Source: an uncultured bacterium (GTDB lineage Bacteria > Bacteroidota > Bacteroidia > Bacteroidales > Bacteroidaceae). Taken from it: 64,000 nt of DNA. Location: the NCBI GenBank assembly GCA_905216025.1, contig CAJMSE010000014.1, positions 1 through 64,000 on the forward strand, read 5' to 3'. The first letter of the stretch is position 1; each line of letters opens with the position of its first letter. The notes under the pieces were generated by a model. It did not search any database, was not told the DNA's origin, and worked only from the letters and a program-made list of their open reading frames with translations. The position numbers and the translations under genes are program-made. Of this stretch, positions 52,210 through 59,679 are shown one piece after another.

Positions 52210-53067
52210 ATGACCTACGGACAATTATGGCGCAGTCTCGCCACGATATACCCCGCGGGAGAGGCCAAGGCCATCGCCCGCTATGTGTTCGAAGTGCGCT
52301 TCGGCCTGTCTGCCACAGATGTTTACTGCGGCAAAGATACACAATTAACGGCAGATGAGAGTCGCGAACTCGAAGAAATTGCGGCTCGCCTGATGGCCTC
52401 CGAGCCCGTGCAGTATGTCCTCGGCCGGGCCGACTTCTGCGGCCGGACGTTTGCCGTGGCCCCCGGCGTGCTCATCCCGAGGCCGGAGACGGAAGACCTC
52501 TGCGACATGATTCTTAGCCGTACGGCCGCTGGCAGCACCGTTCTCGATATCGGCACGGGCAGCGGGTGCATCGCCGTGACGCTGGCTCTCGGCATCGCCG
52601 GTTCGGACGTGTCGGCGTGGGACATCTCCGATGCGGCGCTGGCCGTTGCCCGGCGCAATGCCGCTGAGCTCGGCGCGCATGTCTCTTTCGCCCTCCGCGA
52701 CGCCCTCGCGCCGCCGGCCGACGCTGCGCTGTGGGACGTGATAGTGAGCAATCCGCCGTATATCTGCGACAGCGAGCGCGCCGCCATGGAGCAGAACGTC
52801 ACCGCCTACGAGCCGCACACGGCCCTCTTCGTGCCCGACAGCGACCCGCTGCTCTTCTACAGGGCCATCGCCGGATATGCCGCATCGGCACTGCGCCCCG
52901 GCGGAAAGCTCTATTTCGAGATAAACCCGCGCTACAGCGGCGAGACGGCCGCCATGCTCCGCGTCCTCGGCTACGGCCGGGTGGAGGTGGCGGAAGACAG
53001 GTTCGGCAGGGAGAGGATAGTCTCGGCAGAGAGCGTGGACGAGCCGCATGGCGGCTTGCGCTTATAA
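52210..53067 (+). CDS. prmC: Release factor glutamine methyltransferase
   Basis: 285 residues from ATG 52210; the open frame runs far upstream through ribD but has no coding character there. SAM-binding VLDIGTGSGCIAVTLAL and the substrate-glutamine motif NPPYI identify PrmC/HemK, which methylates the GGQ glutamine of RF1 and RF2. Divergent from ribD. Its stop codon lies in the first unit of an 18-base tandem repeat. Confidence 0.95.
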   Translation: MTYGQLWRSLATIYPAGEAKAIARYVFEVRFGLSATDVYCGKDTQLTADESRELEEIAARLMASEPVQYVLGRADFCGRTFAVAPGVLIPRPETEDLCDMILSRTAAGSTVLDIGTGSGCIAVTLALGIAGSDVSAWDISDAALAVARRNAAELGAHVSFALRDALAPPADAALWDVIVSNPPYICDSERAAMEQNVTAYEPHTALFVPDSDPLLFYRAIAGYAASALRPGGKLYFEINPRYSGETAAMLRVLGYGRVEVAEDRFGRERIVSAESVDEPHGGLRL

Positions 53068-53132
53068 ATCTTATAGCTCTTATAAATCTTATAGCTCTTA
53101 TAAATCTTATACCATTTATAAATCTTATATCC
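53061..53132. repeat. Four tandem 18-base units between prmC and recX
   Basis: CTTATAAATCTTATAGCT twice exactly, then two units diverged at the 3' end (CTTATAAATCTTATACCA, TTTATAAATCTTATATCC). The first unit provides the prmC stop and the last ends at the recX start codon, so copy number sets the spacing of the two genes. Confidence 0.92.
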
Positions 53133-53133
53133 A

Positions 53134-53583
53134 ATGACAGAGAAAGAAGCAATCCAGCGCCTTTCGGCGCTCTGTGCCCGTGGCGAGCACTGCTCGCACG
53201 AGATGATGGATAAGATGCGCCGCTGGGAGCTCACTCCCGAGGAGCAGGCCCGCGTGATGGAATATCTCGTCGGCAGCAAGTTCGTCGACGACGAGCGCTA
53301 TGCCCGCGCCTTCGTGGCCGACAAGATAAAGTACGGCAAGTGGGGGAGGCGGAAGATTGAGCAGGCCCTCTGGCAGAAGCGGATAGACAGCGACATACAG
53401 CGCCGCGTGCTCGACGAGGCCGTGGAGGACGACTACATCGCCGTGCTCACCCAACTGCTGCAGAGCAAGCGGAGGAGCATCAAGGCGGCAAGCAGCTACG
53501 AAATGAACATGAAACTGACGCGCTTCGCCCTGGGCCGCGGCTTCTCCTACGACCAGATAAGCCGGTGTTTAAATGAAGAATGA
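53134..53583 (+). CDS. recX: Regulatory protein RecX
   Basis: 149 residues of three-helix repeats (CARGEHCSHEMMDKMRRWEL, SKFVDDERYARAFVADKI, GRRKIEQALWQKRI) typical of RecX, which restrains RecA filaments. The last codons (NEE and stop) come from the R1 repeat that starts at 53571, so the native C-terminus has been replaced or extended by a few residues. Confidence 0.93.
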   Translation: MTEKEAIQRLSALCARGEHCSHEMMDKMRRWELTPEEQARVMEYLVGSKFVDDERYARAFVADKIKYGKWGRRKIEQALWQKRIDSDIQRRVLDEAVEDDYIAVLTQLLQSKRRSIKAASSYEMNMKLTRFALGRGFSYDQISRCLNEE

Positions 53584-53733
53584 AGAATCATTAAGTGAAG
53601 AGAGAAGAAGCATTAAGTGAAGAGAGAAGAGGGAAGAGTGAAGAAGTTGCTGCCGCGGAGGGAGTCAACGGGTCTTCTTCAAAAGACACGGCGGCAGCAA
53701 ATTCTTCATTCTTCACTCTTCATTCTTCATTTA
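53571..53733. repeat. R1 palindromic repeat spanning the recX stop and comF start
   Basis: Left arm AAATGAAGAATGAAGAATC then several GTGAAGAGAGAAG-type units (expanded), centre GTTGCTGCCGCGG...CGGCGGCAGC, right arm TTCACTCTTCATTCTTCATT. Stop codon TGA of recX is at 53581-53583 inside the left arm. The comF frame is open through the rest and yields VAAAEG and ANSSFFTLHSSF. Confidence 0.92.
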
Positions 53734-54437
53734 ATATAAGTCTGCTGAGCCGTGTGTTCGACCTGATATGCCCGCGGAGGTGTACCGTCTGCGGCTGCCG
53801 CTTAGGCGTCACCGAGCAGACCGTATGCACGCCGTGCCTCATGCACCTGCCCCGCACCGGCTATGAAGCATGTCCCGACGACAATCCCGTGGCGCGGCTC
53901 TTTTGGGGACAGGTGCAGATAGAGCGGGCGGCATCTCTCTTTTTCTTCTCGCCGCACTCCGAGACGGCGCGCATCATATACCGCATGAAATACTACGGCG
54001 GGGTGGACACATGCCTCGACATGGGGCGCACCCTCGCCCTTGAGTATGCCCCTACGGGTTTCTTCGGCGGCATCGACGTCATCGTTCCCGTGCCGCTGAC
54101 CTTCAGGCGGCGCCTCTCCCGCGGCTACAACCAGAGCGAACAGCTGGCGCGCGGCATCGCCGAGGTGACGGGGCTGCCGGTAGATACGCACGTCGTGGTG
54201 CGCACACGCTTTTCCGTAAGTCAGACGCGGCTTAGCCGTTCCGGACGCATGGATAACGTCAACGGCCTCTTCCGTCTCCGCTCGGCAGAGGATGCCCGCC
54301 GCATCGCCGGCCGCCATGTGCTGCTGGTTGACGATGTGGTCACGTCGGGCGCCACGCTCATGGCCTGCGCACGTGCCCTGATGCGGGCCGGCGGCGTGCG
54401 GGTGAGCGTGCTCACGCTCTCTTTCTCTCACGGTTAA
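53595..54437 (+). CDS. ComF-family phosphoribosyltransferase with repeat-encoded N-terminus
   Basis: 280 residues if GTG 53595 is the start; no ATG, GTG or TTG in frame lies between the repeat and the conserved domain except a GTG inside it (53751). Residues 1 to about 46 are encoded by the R1 repeat. The native part starts near NISLLSRVFDLICPRRCTVC with a zinc-ribbon (CPRRCTVCGC, CTPC), then the PRTase domain with RGYNQSEQLARGIA and the PRPP loop HVLLVDDVVTSGATLMA. ComF proteins aid DNA uptake; in this phylum the role is not established. The start is uncertain. Confidence 0.82.
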   Translation: MKREEALSEERRGKSEEVAAAEGVNGSSSKDTAAANSSFFTLHSSFNISLLSRVFDLICPRRCTVCGCRLGVTEQTVCTPCLMHLPRTGYEACPDDNPVARLFWGQVQIERAASLFFFSPHSETARIIYRMKYYGGVDTCLDMGRTLALEYAPTGFFGGIDVIVPVPLTFRRRLSRGYNQSEQLARGIAEVTGLPVDTHVVVRTRFSVSQTRLSRSGRMDNVNGLFRLRSAEDARRIAGRHVLLVDDVVTSGATLMACARALMRAGGVRVSVLTLSFSHG

Positions 54438-54481
54438 GCACTTTTAACCATGCCGTGCGCCGCCGTGTGCACAAGATTAGT

Positions 54482-54489
54482 TATCTTTG
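54482..54489 (+). promoter_or_regulatory. -7 element of pyrE
   Basis: TATCTTTG 33 bases before ATG 54523. Confidence 0.6.
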
Positions 54490-54522
54490 CAGATTATAGA
54501 TAACAAAACAACAATAAACGTT

Positions 54523-55155
54523 ATGGATACGATAAAGAACCAATTTGCGTCGAAGCTGCTCGACATCAAGGCTATAAAGCTGCAGCCGTCAGAACCGTTC
54601 ACATGGGCGTCGGGATGGAAGTCGCCGTTCTATTGCGACAACCGCAAGACCCTTGCATATCCCGCGCTGCGCAGTTTCGTGAAGCTCGAGCTGTGCCACG
54701 CCATACAGGAGCAGTTCCCCGAGGCTGAGGCCGTGGCCGGCGTGGCTACGGGAGCGATAGCCCAGGGTGCCCTCGTTGCCGACCAGCTGGGCCTGCCCTT
54801 CGCCTACGTGCGCAGCAAACCGAAGGATCACGGCATGACGAACCTCATCGAGGGCGACCTCACGCCGGGCATGAAGGTCGTCGTGGTGGAAGACCTCATC
54901 TCCACCGGCGGCAGCAGTCTGAAGGCTGTTGAGGCCCTGCGCGCCCACGGCTGCGAGGTTGTGGGCATGGTGGCTTCCTACACCTACGGCTTCCCCGTGG
55001 CCGAGAAAGCCTTTGCCGATGCCGGCGTGAAGCTCGTCACCCTCACCGACTATGAGCATGTGGTGGCCATTGCAGCCGAGACAGGATACATTGCCGCCGC
55101 CGATATCGAAGTGCTTAACGAGTGGAGGAGCAATCCCTCGGAATGGAGAATTTAA
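54523..55155 (+). CDS. pyrE: Orotate phosphoribosyltransferase
   Basis: 210 residues from ATG 54523 (after the promoter; a frame from 54487 exists). SGWKSPFYCDNRKTLAYP at the N-terminus and the PRPP loop VVVEDLISTGGSSLKAVEAL are diagnostic. Makes OMP from orotate. Its TAA stop overlaps the first bases of an R1 repeat. Confidence 0.96.
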   Translation: MDTIKNQFASKLLDIKAIKLQPSEPFTWASGWKSPFYCDNRKTLAYPALRSFVKLELCHAIQEQFPEAEAVAGVATGAIAQGALVADQLGLPFAYVRSKPKDHGMTNLIEGDLTPGMKVVVVEDLISTGGSSLKAVEALRAHGCEVVGMVASYTYGFPVAEKAFADAGVKLVTLTDYEHVVAIAAETGYIAAADIEVLNEWRSNPSEWRI

Positions 55156-55257
55156 ATGAAGAATGAAGAGTGAAGAATGAAGAATTTGCTGCCGCTGTGG
55201 AATAATATGTCACGCCGCATGGTAATTCTTCATTCTTCACTCTTCATTCTTCATTAA
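55154..55257. repeat. R1 palindromic repeat overlapping the pyrE stop codon
   Basis: AAATGAAGAATGAAGAGTGA then TTTGCTGCCGCTG on the left, TTCACTCTTCATTCTTCATT on the right, with a shortened centre. It fills nearly the whole gap to the next gene (start 55268). Confidence 0.92.
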
Positions 55258-55267
55258 AATAAAAGTT

Positions 55268-55681
55268 ATGAGCAAGTTTGAAAGTAGCATAAAGCAGATA
55301 CCTTATTCGCAGGCGGCCGTATACCGCTGCATCAGTAATCTCGAGAATCTTGAGCGTGTGCGCGACCGCGTGCCGGAAGATAAGGTAAAGGATTTCCGCT
55401 TCGACCACGATTCGGTCAGTGTCAACGTGGCGCCGGTGGGCGAGCTCACCATGCGCATCATCAACCGCGAGGAGCCGAAGTGCGTGAAGTTTGAGGCGGA
55501 GAAGTCGCCCATTCCCTTCAATCTGTGGATTCAGGTGCTGCCCGTGACGGAGACGTCGAGCAAGATGAAGCTCACGCTCGAGGCAGACATCAACCCGTTC
55601 ATCAAGGGTATGGTGTCCGGACCGCTGAAAGACGGTATCGAGAAGATTGCCGACGCGCTGGCCATGGTGCCGTACGAGTAG
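55268..55681 (+). CDS. SRPBCC/START-like fold protein
   Basis: 137 residues, MSKFESSIKQIPYSQAAVYRCISNLENL start, alternating strands and a long C-terminal helix (PLKDGIEKIADALAMVPY) as in polyketide cyclase/START-type lipid-binding folds. No catalytic residue evident. It ends at a terminator; the ligand is unknown. Confidence 0.75.
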   Translation: MSKFESSIKQIPYSQAAVYRCISNLENLERVRDRVPEDKVKDFRFDHDSVSVNVAPVGELTMRIINREEPKCVKFEAEKSPIPFNLWIQVLPVTETSSKMKLTLEADINPFIKGMVSGPLKDGIEKIADALAMVPYE

Positions 55682-55710
55682 CAAAGCCCCTACCGCCTCC
55701 CCCAAAACAA

Positions 55711-55750
55711 GAGCGGCCATCCTCACGGACGGCCGCTCTCTTTCTTTTAC
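55711..55750 (+). terminator. Rho-independent terminator
   Basis: GAGCGGCC pairs with GGCCGCTC around a 12-base loop, followed by TCTCTTTCTTTTAC. Confidence 0.75.
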
Positions 55751-55790
55751 TTTTCTATTAACCACAACTGGCTTGCTGTGGATTTCTTTA

Positions 55791-55985
55791 TCAGTCTTCG
55801 TCCTCGTCCCAGAGTCCGGAGCCGTGTCCCTTAGACATGCCGGGGCCGGTGGCATCCTTGTCAAAGATGCCGCCTGTGCCGCCGCCGTTATCATCAAATG
55901 TCATTCCATTTCCCGGCGAAGCTGCTATTACCTGTTCTGTCTCGATGTTTATTATCTCGGTTGCCGGTTTGATATATTTTTTCAT
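55791..55985 (-). CDS. Small Gly/Asp-rich peptide of the MKKYIKP type
   Basis: 64 residues. The N-terminus MKKYIKPATEIINIETEQVI, then AASPGNGM, matches a pattern I know from many tiny genes in Prevotella-type genomes (basic start, KP, variable helix, then AxS and a Gly-rich or acidic tail). The tail (GGGTGGIFDKDATGPG, DEDED) is hydrophilic. There is no classical signal peptide. It could be a precursor peptide with a leader and a Gly-rich core, or a small surface protein. It lies 56 bases before the next minus-strand gene's stop and carries the recurring motif ACCTTATTATATATA upstream. Confidence 0.6.
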   Translation of the reverse strand: MKKYIKPATEIINIETEQVIAASPGNGMTFDDNGGGTGGIFDKDATGPGMSKGHGSGLWDEDED

Positions 55986-56041
55986 ATCTGTATTCTTTTT
56001 ATTGTTTATTTATACCTTATTATATATATGTCGCTTCCAGA

Positions 56042-58108
56042 TTATTTCACGATAACCTTCTTGCCGTTCTGTATGTAGAGACCCTTTGTCGGGTTGGCCA
56101 CGCGTACGCCGCTGATGCTGTAGTATGCACCGTCGGCCTTTGCGGCATTGCTGATTTCGTTGATGCCTGTCGTGTCGCCGAATACTATCTTGAGGCTCTT
56201 GGCGTTAGCTGCAGCCGTGGGAACTTGCAGATAAGCCTTGCCGGCAGCAACAGAGTTGCCTGCGGCCTTGTAGAATCCGATTACGCCGTCGACATTGTTG
56301 AGGATGTAGTTTGTATTTCCTTCAGTCTCGGTAGCGAGAGACTCGATAGCTGTTGTCACGCCAACGAAGTCGTTGCCCTCATTCTTCTGAGCATCAACAG
56401 CTACGGGGATATTCTCTGTTGCAGCACTTCCTGCGATAGAGCGGAGCAGTACGCCCTCACCGGCAGCAACGGTATTAACCTTTGTCAGTGTTACGGTGCT
56501 TGCGCCAGCATTGATAGTAGCTTTGTATGCCTCGATGTTCTTTGCATCGGTGAAGTCTACGCCAACGGTCGGGCAGTAGGTGGCGAGGCCGGCTTCGCCG
56601 ATGGAAACCGTCTCGGTAGCATCACCGGTCTTGATGATGTAAACGAAGTCGATGCAGCGTGCCGGATTTGTTGTGGCACCGAGTGTGATATCAGTATTTT
56701 CGGTCAGTACGAATTCTTCAGTGTTGTAGTCTATTATAGATCCAATGCAAGTGAATGTGCCGATAGTTGTTTCGCCGGCCTTGAATATAAAGTCTACGCC
56801 TGTGCCACCCCATGTGGATGTATATAGTTTGTATTTACCTGCGGGCAGAGTTGTTATTAAAGCATCGTTCTCACCGGCATTGTAAGCACCGAGACCATTA
56901 GAGCAACGTGCGTTTGAGTTGGCGGCTGTGGAAACGGTCAGAGTCTCGATGTCCTCGGCCTCTGCGAGAAACGCTACACTTGTCGTTTTAGTGGCGGTAT
57001 AGTCAATCGTTGCCTCCACATTGTTATGAGTCATCTCAAAAGTCTTCAAATACCATCCGGCCGAGCCTTTACCTGCCGAATAGAGTGTGCCGTCCTGTGC
57101 GAGATAACGCGGATAAGCGATGTCAAACGTTTCGCCTTCCCAATCAGTTCCTTCCTTGATTATGCCGCCGAGGCTGCTCTTCAATGTGTAAGCAAATTTT
57201 TCGGCTGCACGGTATGTTATGGTAACGACTTCCGAGCCGTCTTCTGCAATGGTCTTGCCTTCGGCATCATCGCTTACATAGATATACTTTTGAGTATTGT
57301 CCTCATTGTATAATGCGGCTTTTTCGTTTTCCATCAAGGCGATACTTTCGCCAACAGTACCACTCTTTTCAACTGTCTTAAGTTCTACATCGCCGGCAAC
57401 GTATTTCAAAGTATATTTTGCAACTTTCACGGCTGCGATTTCCGTTGTCCCAACTTTGTAGCTCTTGACATACATGTCTCTGTCATAACCGCTTCCTCCT
57501 GTTACAGACAACTTTACTGCCTTGAGACCTGCACTTTGTGTATATGCGGAATATGTGTTGCCATCAATTGTAACAACAGCATTATTACCGGTGAATTTGA
57601 CAGAAACACTAACTGTCGAGCCACCGGCCTTTTTCATGTGTCCGGCAGACAACGCAGCTGTTTCTGTTGTTCCGTCATTTTTTGCGTAAATGACATTACA
57701 GCCGTATGCCCAACCGCCGGAAGTTTCCTGAATGGCAAATACGAAATCGCCTTCCTTATTGAAATACGAAATGGTGTAATTTGTGTTAGCCTGTCCCTTG
57801 TCTTTCGGACTGTAGACTTCATATGCCACATTTACCTCATGTGTTTCATCTCCGATTGCATTTGCGAAAGTAAGGAAATCACGGTTCTCGTAGTTATTGG
57901 CGGGGTTGCTATTGTTGGTCATGTAAAGACCGTCTGTTCGCAACATGTCGCTCAACTCGCTTCCCCATGTGTAAGTGTCTGTTGATTCCAATTCTCCTGG
58001 GAAAGTCTGATCAACAACGGTGACCTTGTCACCTTCCGCAGCCCACGCATTCACACCCATGACCAATCCGATGGTCACGAGCAATGTTTTAAGTAAGTTT
58101 TTTCTCAT
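56042..58108 (-). CDS. Large secreted beta-domain protein with sorting tail
   Basis: 688 residues from ATG 58108 (signal MRKNLLKTLLVTIGLVMGVNAWA); the open frame extends to 58537 through a repeat and a promoter and is not coding there. Mature regions: a jelly-roll-like segment (about 20-215), a middle beta domain with VEKSGTVGESI, a carbohydrate-binding-like segment (LPAGKYKLYTSTWGGTG, about 415-490), and a C-terminal module ending YYSISGVRVANPTKGLYIQ, NGKKVIVK. Likely surface-located via type IX. No catalytic motif found. Confidence 0.75.
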   Translation of the reverse strand: MRKNLLKTLLVTIGLVMGVNAWAAEGDKVTVVDQTFPGELESTDTYTWGSELSDMLRTDGLYMTNNSNPANNYENRDFLTFANAIGDETHEVNVAYEVYSPKDKGQANTNYTISYFNKEGDFVFAIQETSGGWAYGCNVIYAKNDGTTETAALSAGHMKKAGGSTVSVSVKFTGNNAVVTIDGNTYSAYTQSAGLKAVKLSVTGGSGYDRDMYVKSYKVGTTEIAAVKVAKYTLKYVAGDVELKTVEKSGTVGESIALMENEKAALYNEDNTQKYIYVSDDAEGKTIAEDGSEVVTITYRAAEKFAYTLKSSLGGIIKEGTDWEGETFDIAYPRYLAQDGTLYSAGKGSAGWYLKTFEMTHNNVEATIDYTATKTTSVAFLAEAEDIETLTVSTAANSNARCSNGLGAYNAGENDALITTLPAGKYKLYTSTWGGTGVDFIFKAGETTIGTFTCIGSIIDYNTEEFVLTENTDITLGATTNPARCIDFVYIIKTGDATETVSIGEAGLATYCPTVGVDFTDAKNIEAYKATINAGASTVTLTKVNTVAAGEGVLLRSIAGSAATENIPVAVDAQKNEGNDFVGVTTAIESLATETEGNTNYILNNVDGVIGFYKAAGNSVAAGKAYLQVPTAAANAKSLKIVFGDTTGINEISNAAKADGAYYSISGVRVANPTKGLYIQNGKKVIVK

Positions 58109-58175
58109 AACAAAAATTAAGTTATTAGTTAATAATCTATTTGTAAATTCTGATATATTGGGTCCACACGCGCTT

Positions 58176-58303
58176 GTAGGGACAGAGCTTGTCTTTGTCC
58201 GCAGCCCGTAAGGGCTTATGTCAGATGTGTTGCTTCGCTTTTGTCTGTATCCGGTTTCGCATGCCGGCGTGGCGGACAAAAACGAGATTATGTCCCTGCA
58301 AGG
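58176..58303. repeat. R4 palindromic repeat, copy 3 (right arm decayed), inside a 5' leader
   Basis: Left arm GTAGGGACAGAGCTTGTCTT, then TGTCCGCAGCCC and GTAAGGGCTTA. The right arm is reduced to GGCGGACAAAAACGAG...GTCCCTGC. It falls between the promoter at 58582-58589 and the ATG at 58108, so it would be transcribed in a leader of about 465 bases. Confidence 0.75.
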
Positions 58304-58581
58304 GTGATGGGTGTATGATGAAAGAGGGAAAACGCCACTGTCCGGACATGGCATAGCGCCACTCCGGACCGTGTGATGCGAATAAACAGGTGCGTATTTC
58401 GTGTGTGCCGGCAACCGCAGGCACTCTAAAACAGCGTCACGAACAGAATTGTAACGACTTTTTACCCCCCCCATTTGGGTTTTCAGACGCTTCGCTGAAT
58501 CAGCGAGCATGCGGATATGTGAGGATAAAACGTTCATTGTTTGTCTCTTTCGGTTTGTATGTAGTCAATAGTTCGCGGCCG

Positions 58582-58589
58582 CAAATATA
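58582..58589 (-). promoter_or_regulatory. -7 element for the 56042-58108 gene
   Basis: CAAATATA on top reads TATATTTG on the minus strand. No closer promoter is visible. The intervening sequence has no gene but includes a C8 run near 58465. Confidence 0.5.
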
Positions 58590-58753
58590 GCCATAAAATT
58601 CCGAACGGCAAAATATAATGTGGTTAAAAAGCACGTTGTATAAAAAGTTTTGTCACATCCGAGTCTTTTATAAGCAGTGGCCGGATGCCTTTTGGCATAG
58701 TCACAGAATCGTAATGGAGCGGCATCCGTTTCCACGGAGCGGCTCCAGGGGTT

Positions 58754-58846
58754 GTTACGTGCCGCGCGTAACATCGTTACATGGCTCATGTTACACTGTT
58801 ACCTGTGGCACGTAACACTGTTATCTGTTGCACGTAACGTCATGAC
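58754..58846. repeat. R5 array of 22-base GTAAC/GTTAC units, copy 3
   Basis: About four units (GTAACATCGTTACATGGC, GTTACACTGTTACCTGTGGC, GTAACACTGTTATCTGTTGC), ending inside the stop region of the toxin gene (58840). Contiguous, no spacers. Confidence 0.82.
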
Positions 58847-59178
58847 ATTGTATCGGTAATGCTTTCATCGGCAATTTTCTTTATCACAGTCATCTCAACA
58901 TTGTCATAGTCAGACTTGTCGTATGCGTATATGAGATACAGGCAATCGTTTTTCTCCAGCATGCTAAGGGTAATAATACGGCATCCTCCGGACTTGCCCT
59001 TACTTTTGGAAGATATGGCCATTCTCACCTTGCGGAAGCCTCCTCCCAAATCTATGCCCATGTCTGGATTTCTTGAAAGCTCGTCGACGAGATTTTGGTA
59101 ATCGGCATTGAAGCTGCGATATTTCTTGGCGATGGATTTCGCGCTCCTGATGAACGACTTGGTAGCAATGACTTTCAT
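58840..59178 (-). CDS. RelE/ParE-superfamily toxin of TA pair 2
   Basis: 112 residues, KVIATKSFIRSAKSIAKKYRSF start, then KVRMAISSKSKGKSGGCRIITL and YLIYAYDKSDY near the end. Same length and layout as the toxin at 21773-22111. Its ATG overlaps the antitoxin stop (ATGA). Its 3' end touches a GTAAC array. Confidence 0.82.
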   Translation of the reverse strand: MKVIATKSFIRSAKSIAKKYRSFNADYQNLVDELSRNPDMGIDLGGGFRKVRMAISSKSKGKSGGCRIITLSMLEKNDCLYLIYAYDKSDYDNVEMTVIKKIADESITDTMS

Positions 59179-59408
59179 CAGAACACAACGTCTTTAGCCA
59201 GCGGCAGTTCTGCTTTCCCTTCCACATGTGCCATGACCTCAGCGTATGATGCCCGTATATCCCGTTCAATGATTTCATCCGCATCTGTTATCGGCATAAT
59301 CTTGAAATTGCCATACCTTGAAGTAAGGAGGACCGACTGCCCGTTCCTCGCTGCGGTCAGGAATTTACCCTGATTCTCGCGGAATTCCCGTGCTGATACT
59401 ATCTGCAT
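59178..59408 (-). CDS. Phd/YefM-type antitoxin of TA pair 2
   Basis: 76 residues from ATG 59408 (the open frame upstream to 59483 crosses the promoter). MQIVSAREFRENQGKFLTAA then VLLTSRYGNFKI is almost the same as antitoxin 1, while the C-terminal toxin-binding half differs (ERDIRASYAEVMAHVEG), which would give pairing specificity. Confidence 0.85.
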   Translation of the reverse strand: MQIVSAREFRENQGKFLTAARNGQSVLLTSRYGNFKIMPITDADEIIERDIRASYAEVMAHVEGKAELPLAKDVVF

Positions 59409-59438
59409 AATTTTAAATCGTTTTGTTTTTTTGCAATA

Positions 59439-59446
59439 CAAAGTTA
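59439..59446 (-). promoter_or_regulatory. -7 element of TA pair 2
   Basis: CAAAGTTA on top reads TAACTTTG on the minus strand, 31 bases before the antitoxin ATG. Confidence 0.6.
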
Positions 59447-59598
59447 GGTATTTAAGCACATCCAGTAACCGTTTTGGTATCAATTTTAGTTTTTTTTAAT
59501 AATAAATATAGTATATCTGTACTTTTACTCCGTAGGCCGGCACGGCTTGCGGCCTGCGGATTTTTCATGCTTAGTGATGCCTTTTTCTTTTTTTTATG

Positions 59599-59606
59599 TA
59601 CTTTTG
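59599..59606 (+). promoter_or_regulatory. -7 element of argH
   Basis: TACTTTTG 74 bases before ATG 59680. No attenuator-like structure was obvious in the leader. Confidence 0.5.
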
Positions 59607-59679
59607 CATGCAGCATAGCAGAGCCCGTATCCGATGGAGACGGGTTGAAAGATAACAAGACACGATAAACAAGATAACG

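Noticed and set aside
54157..54437. ComF as a purine-pathway amidophosphoribosyltransferase
   Set aside because: The zinc ribbon and short PRTase domain fit ComF; there is no N-terminal glutaminase.
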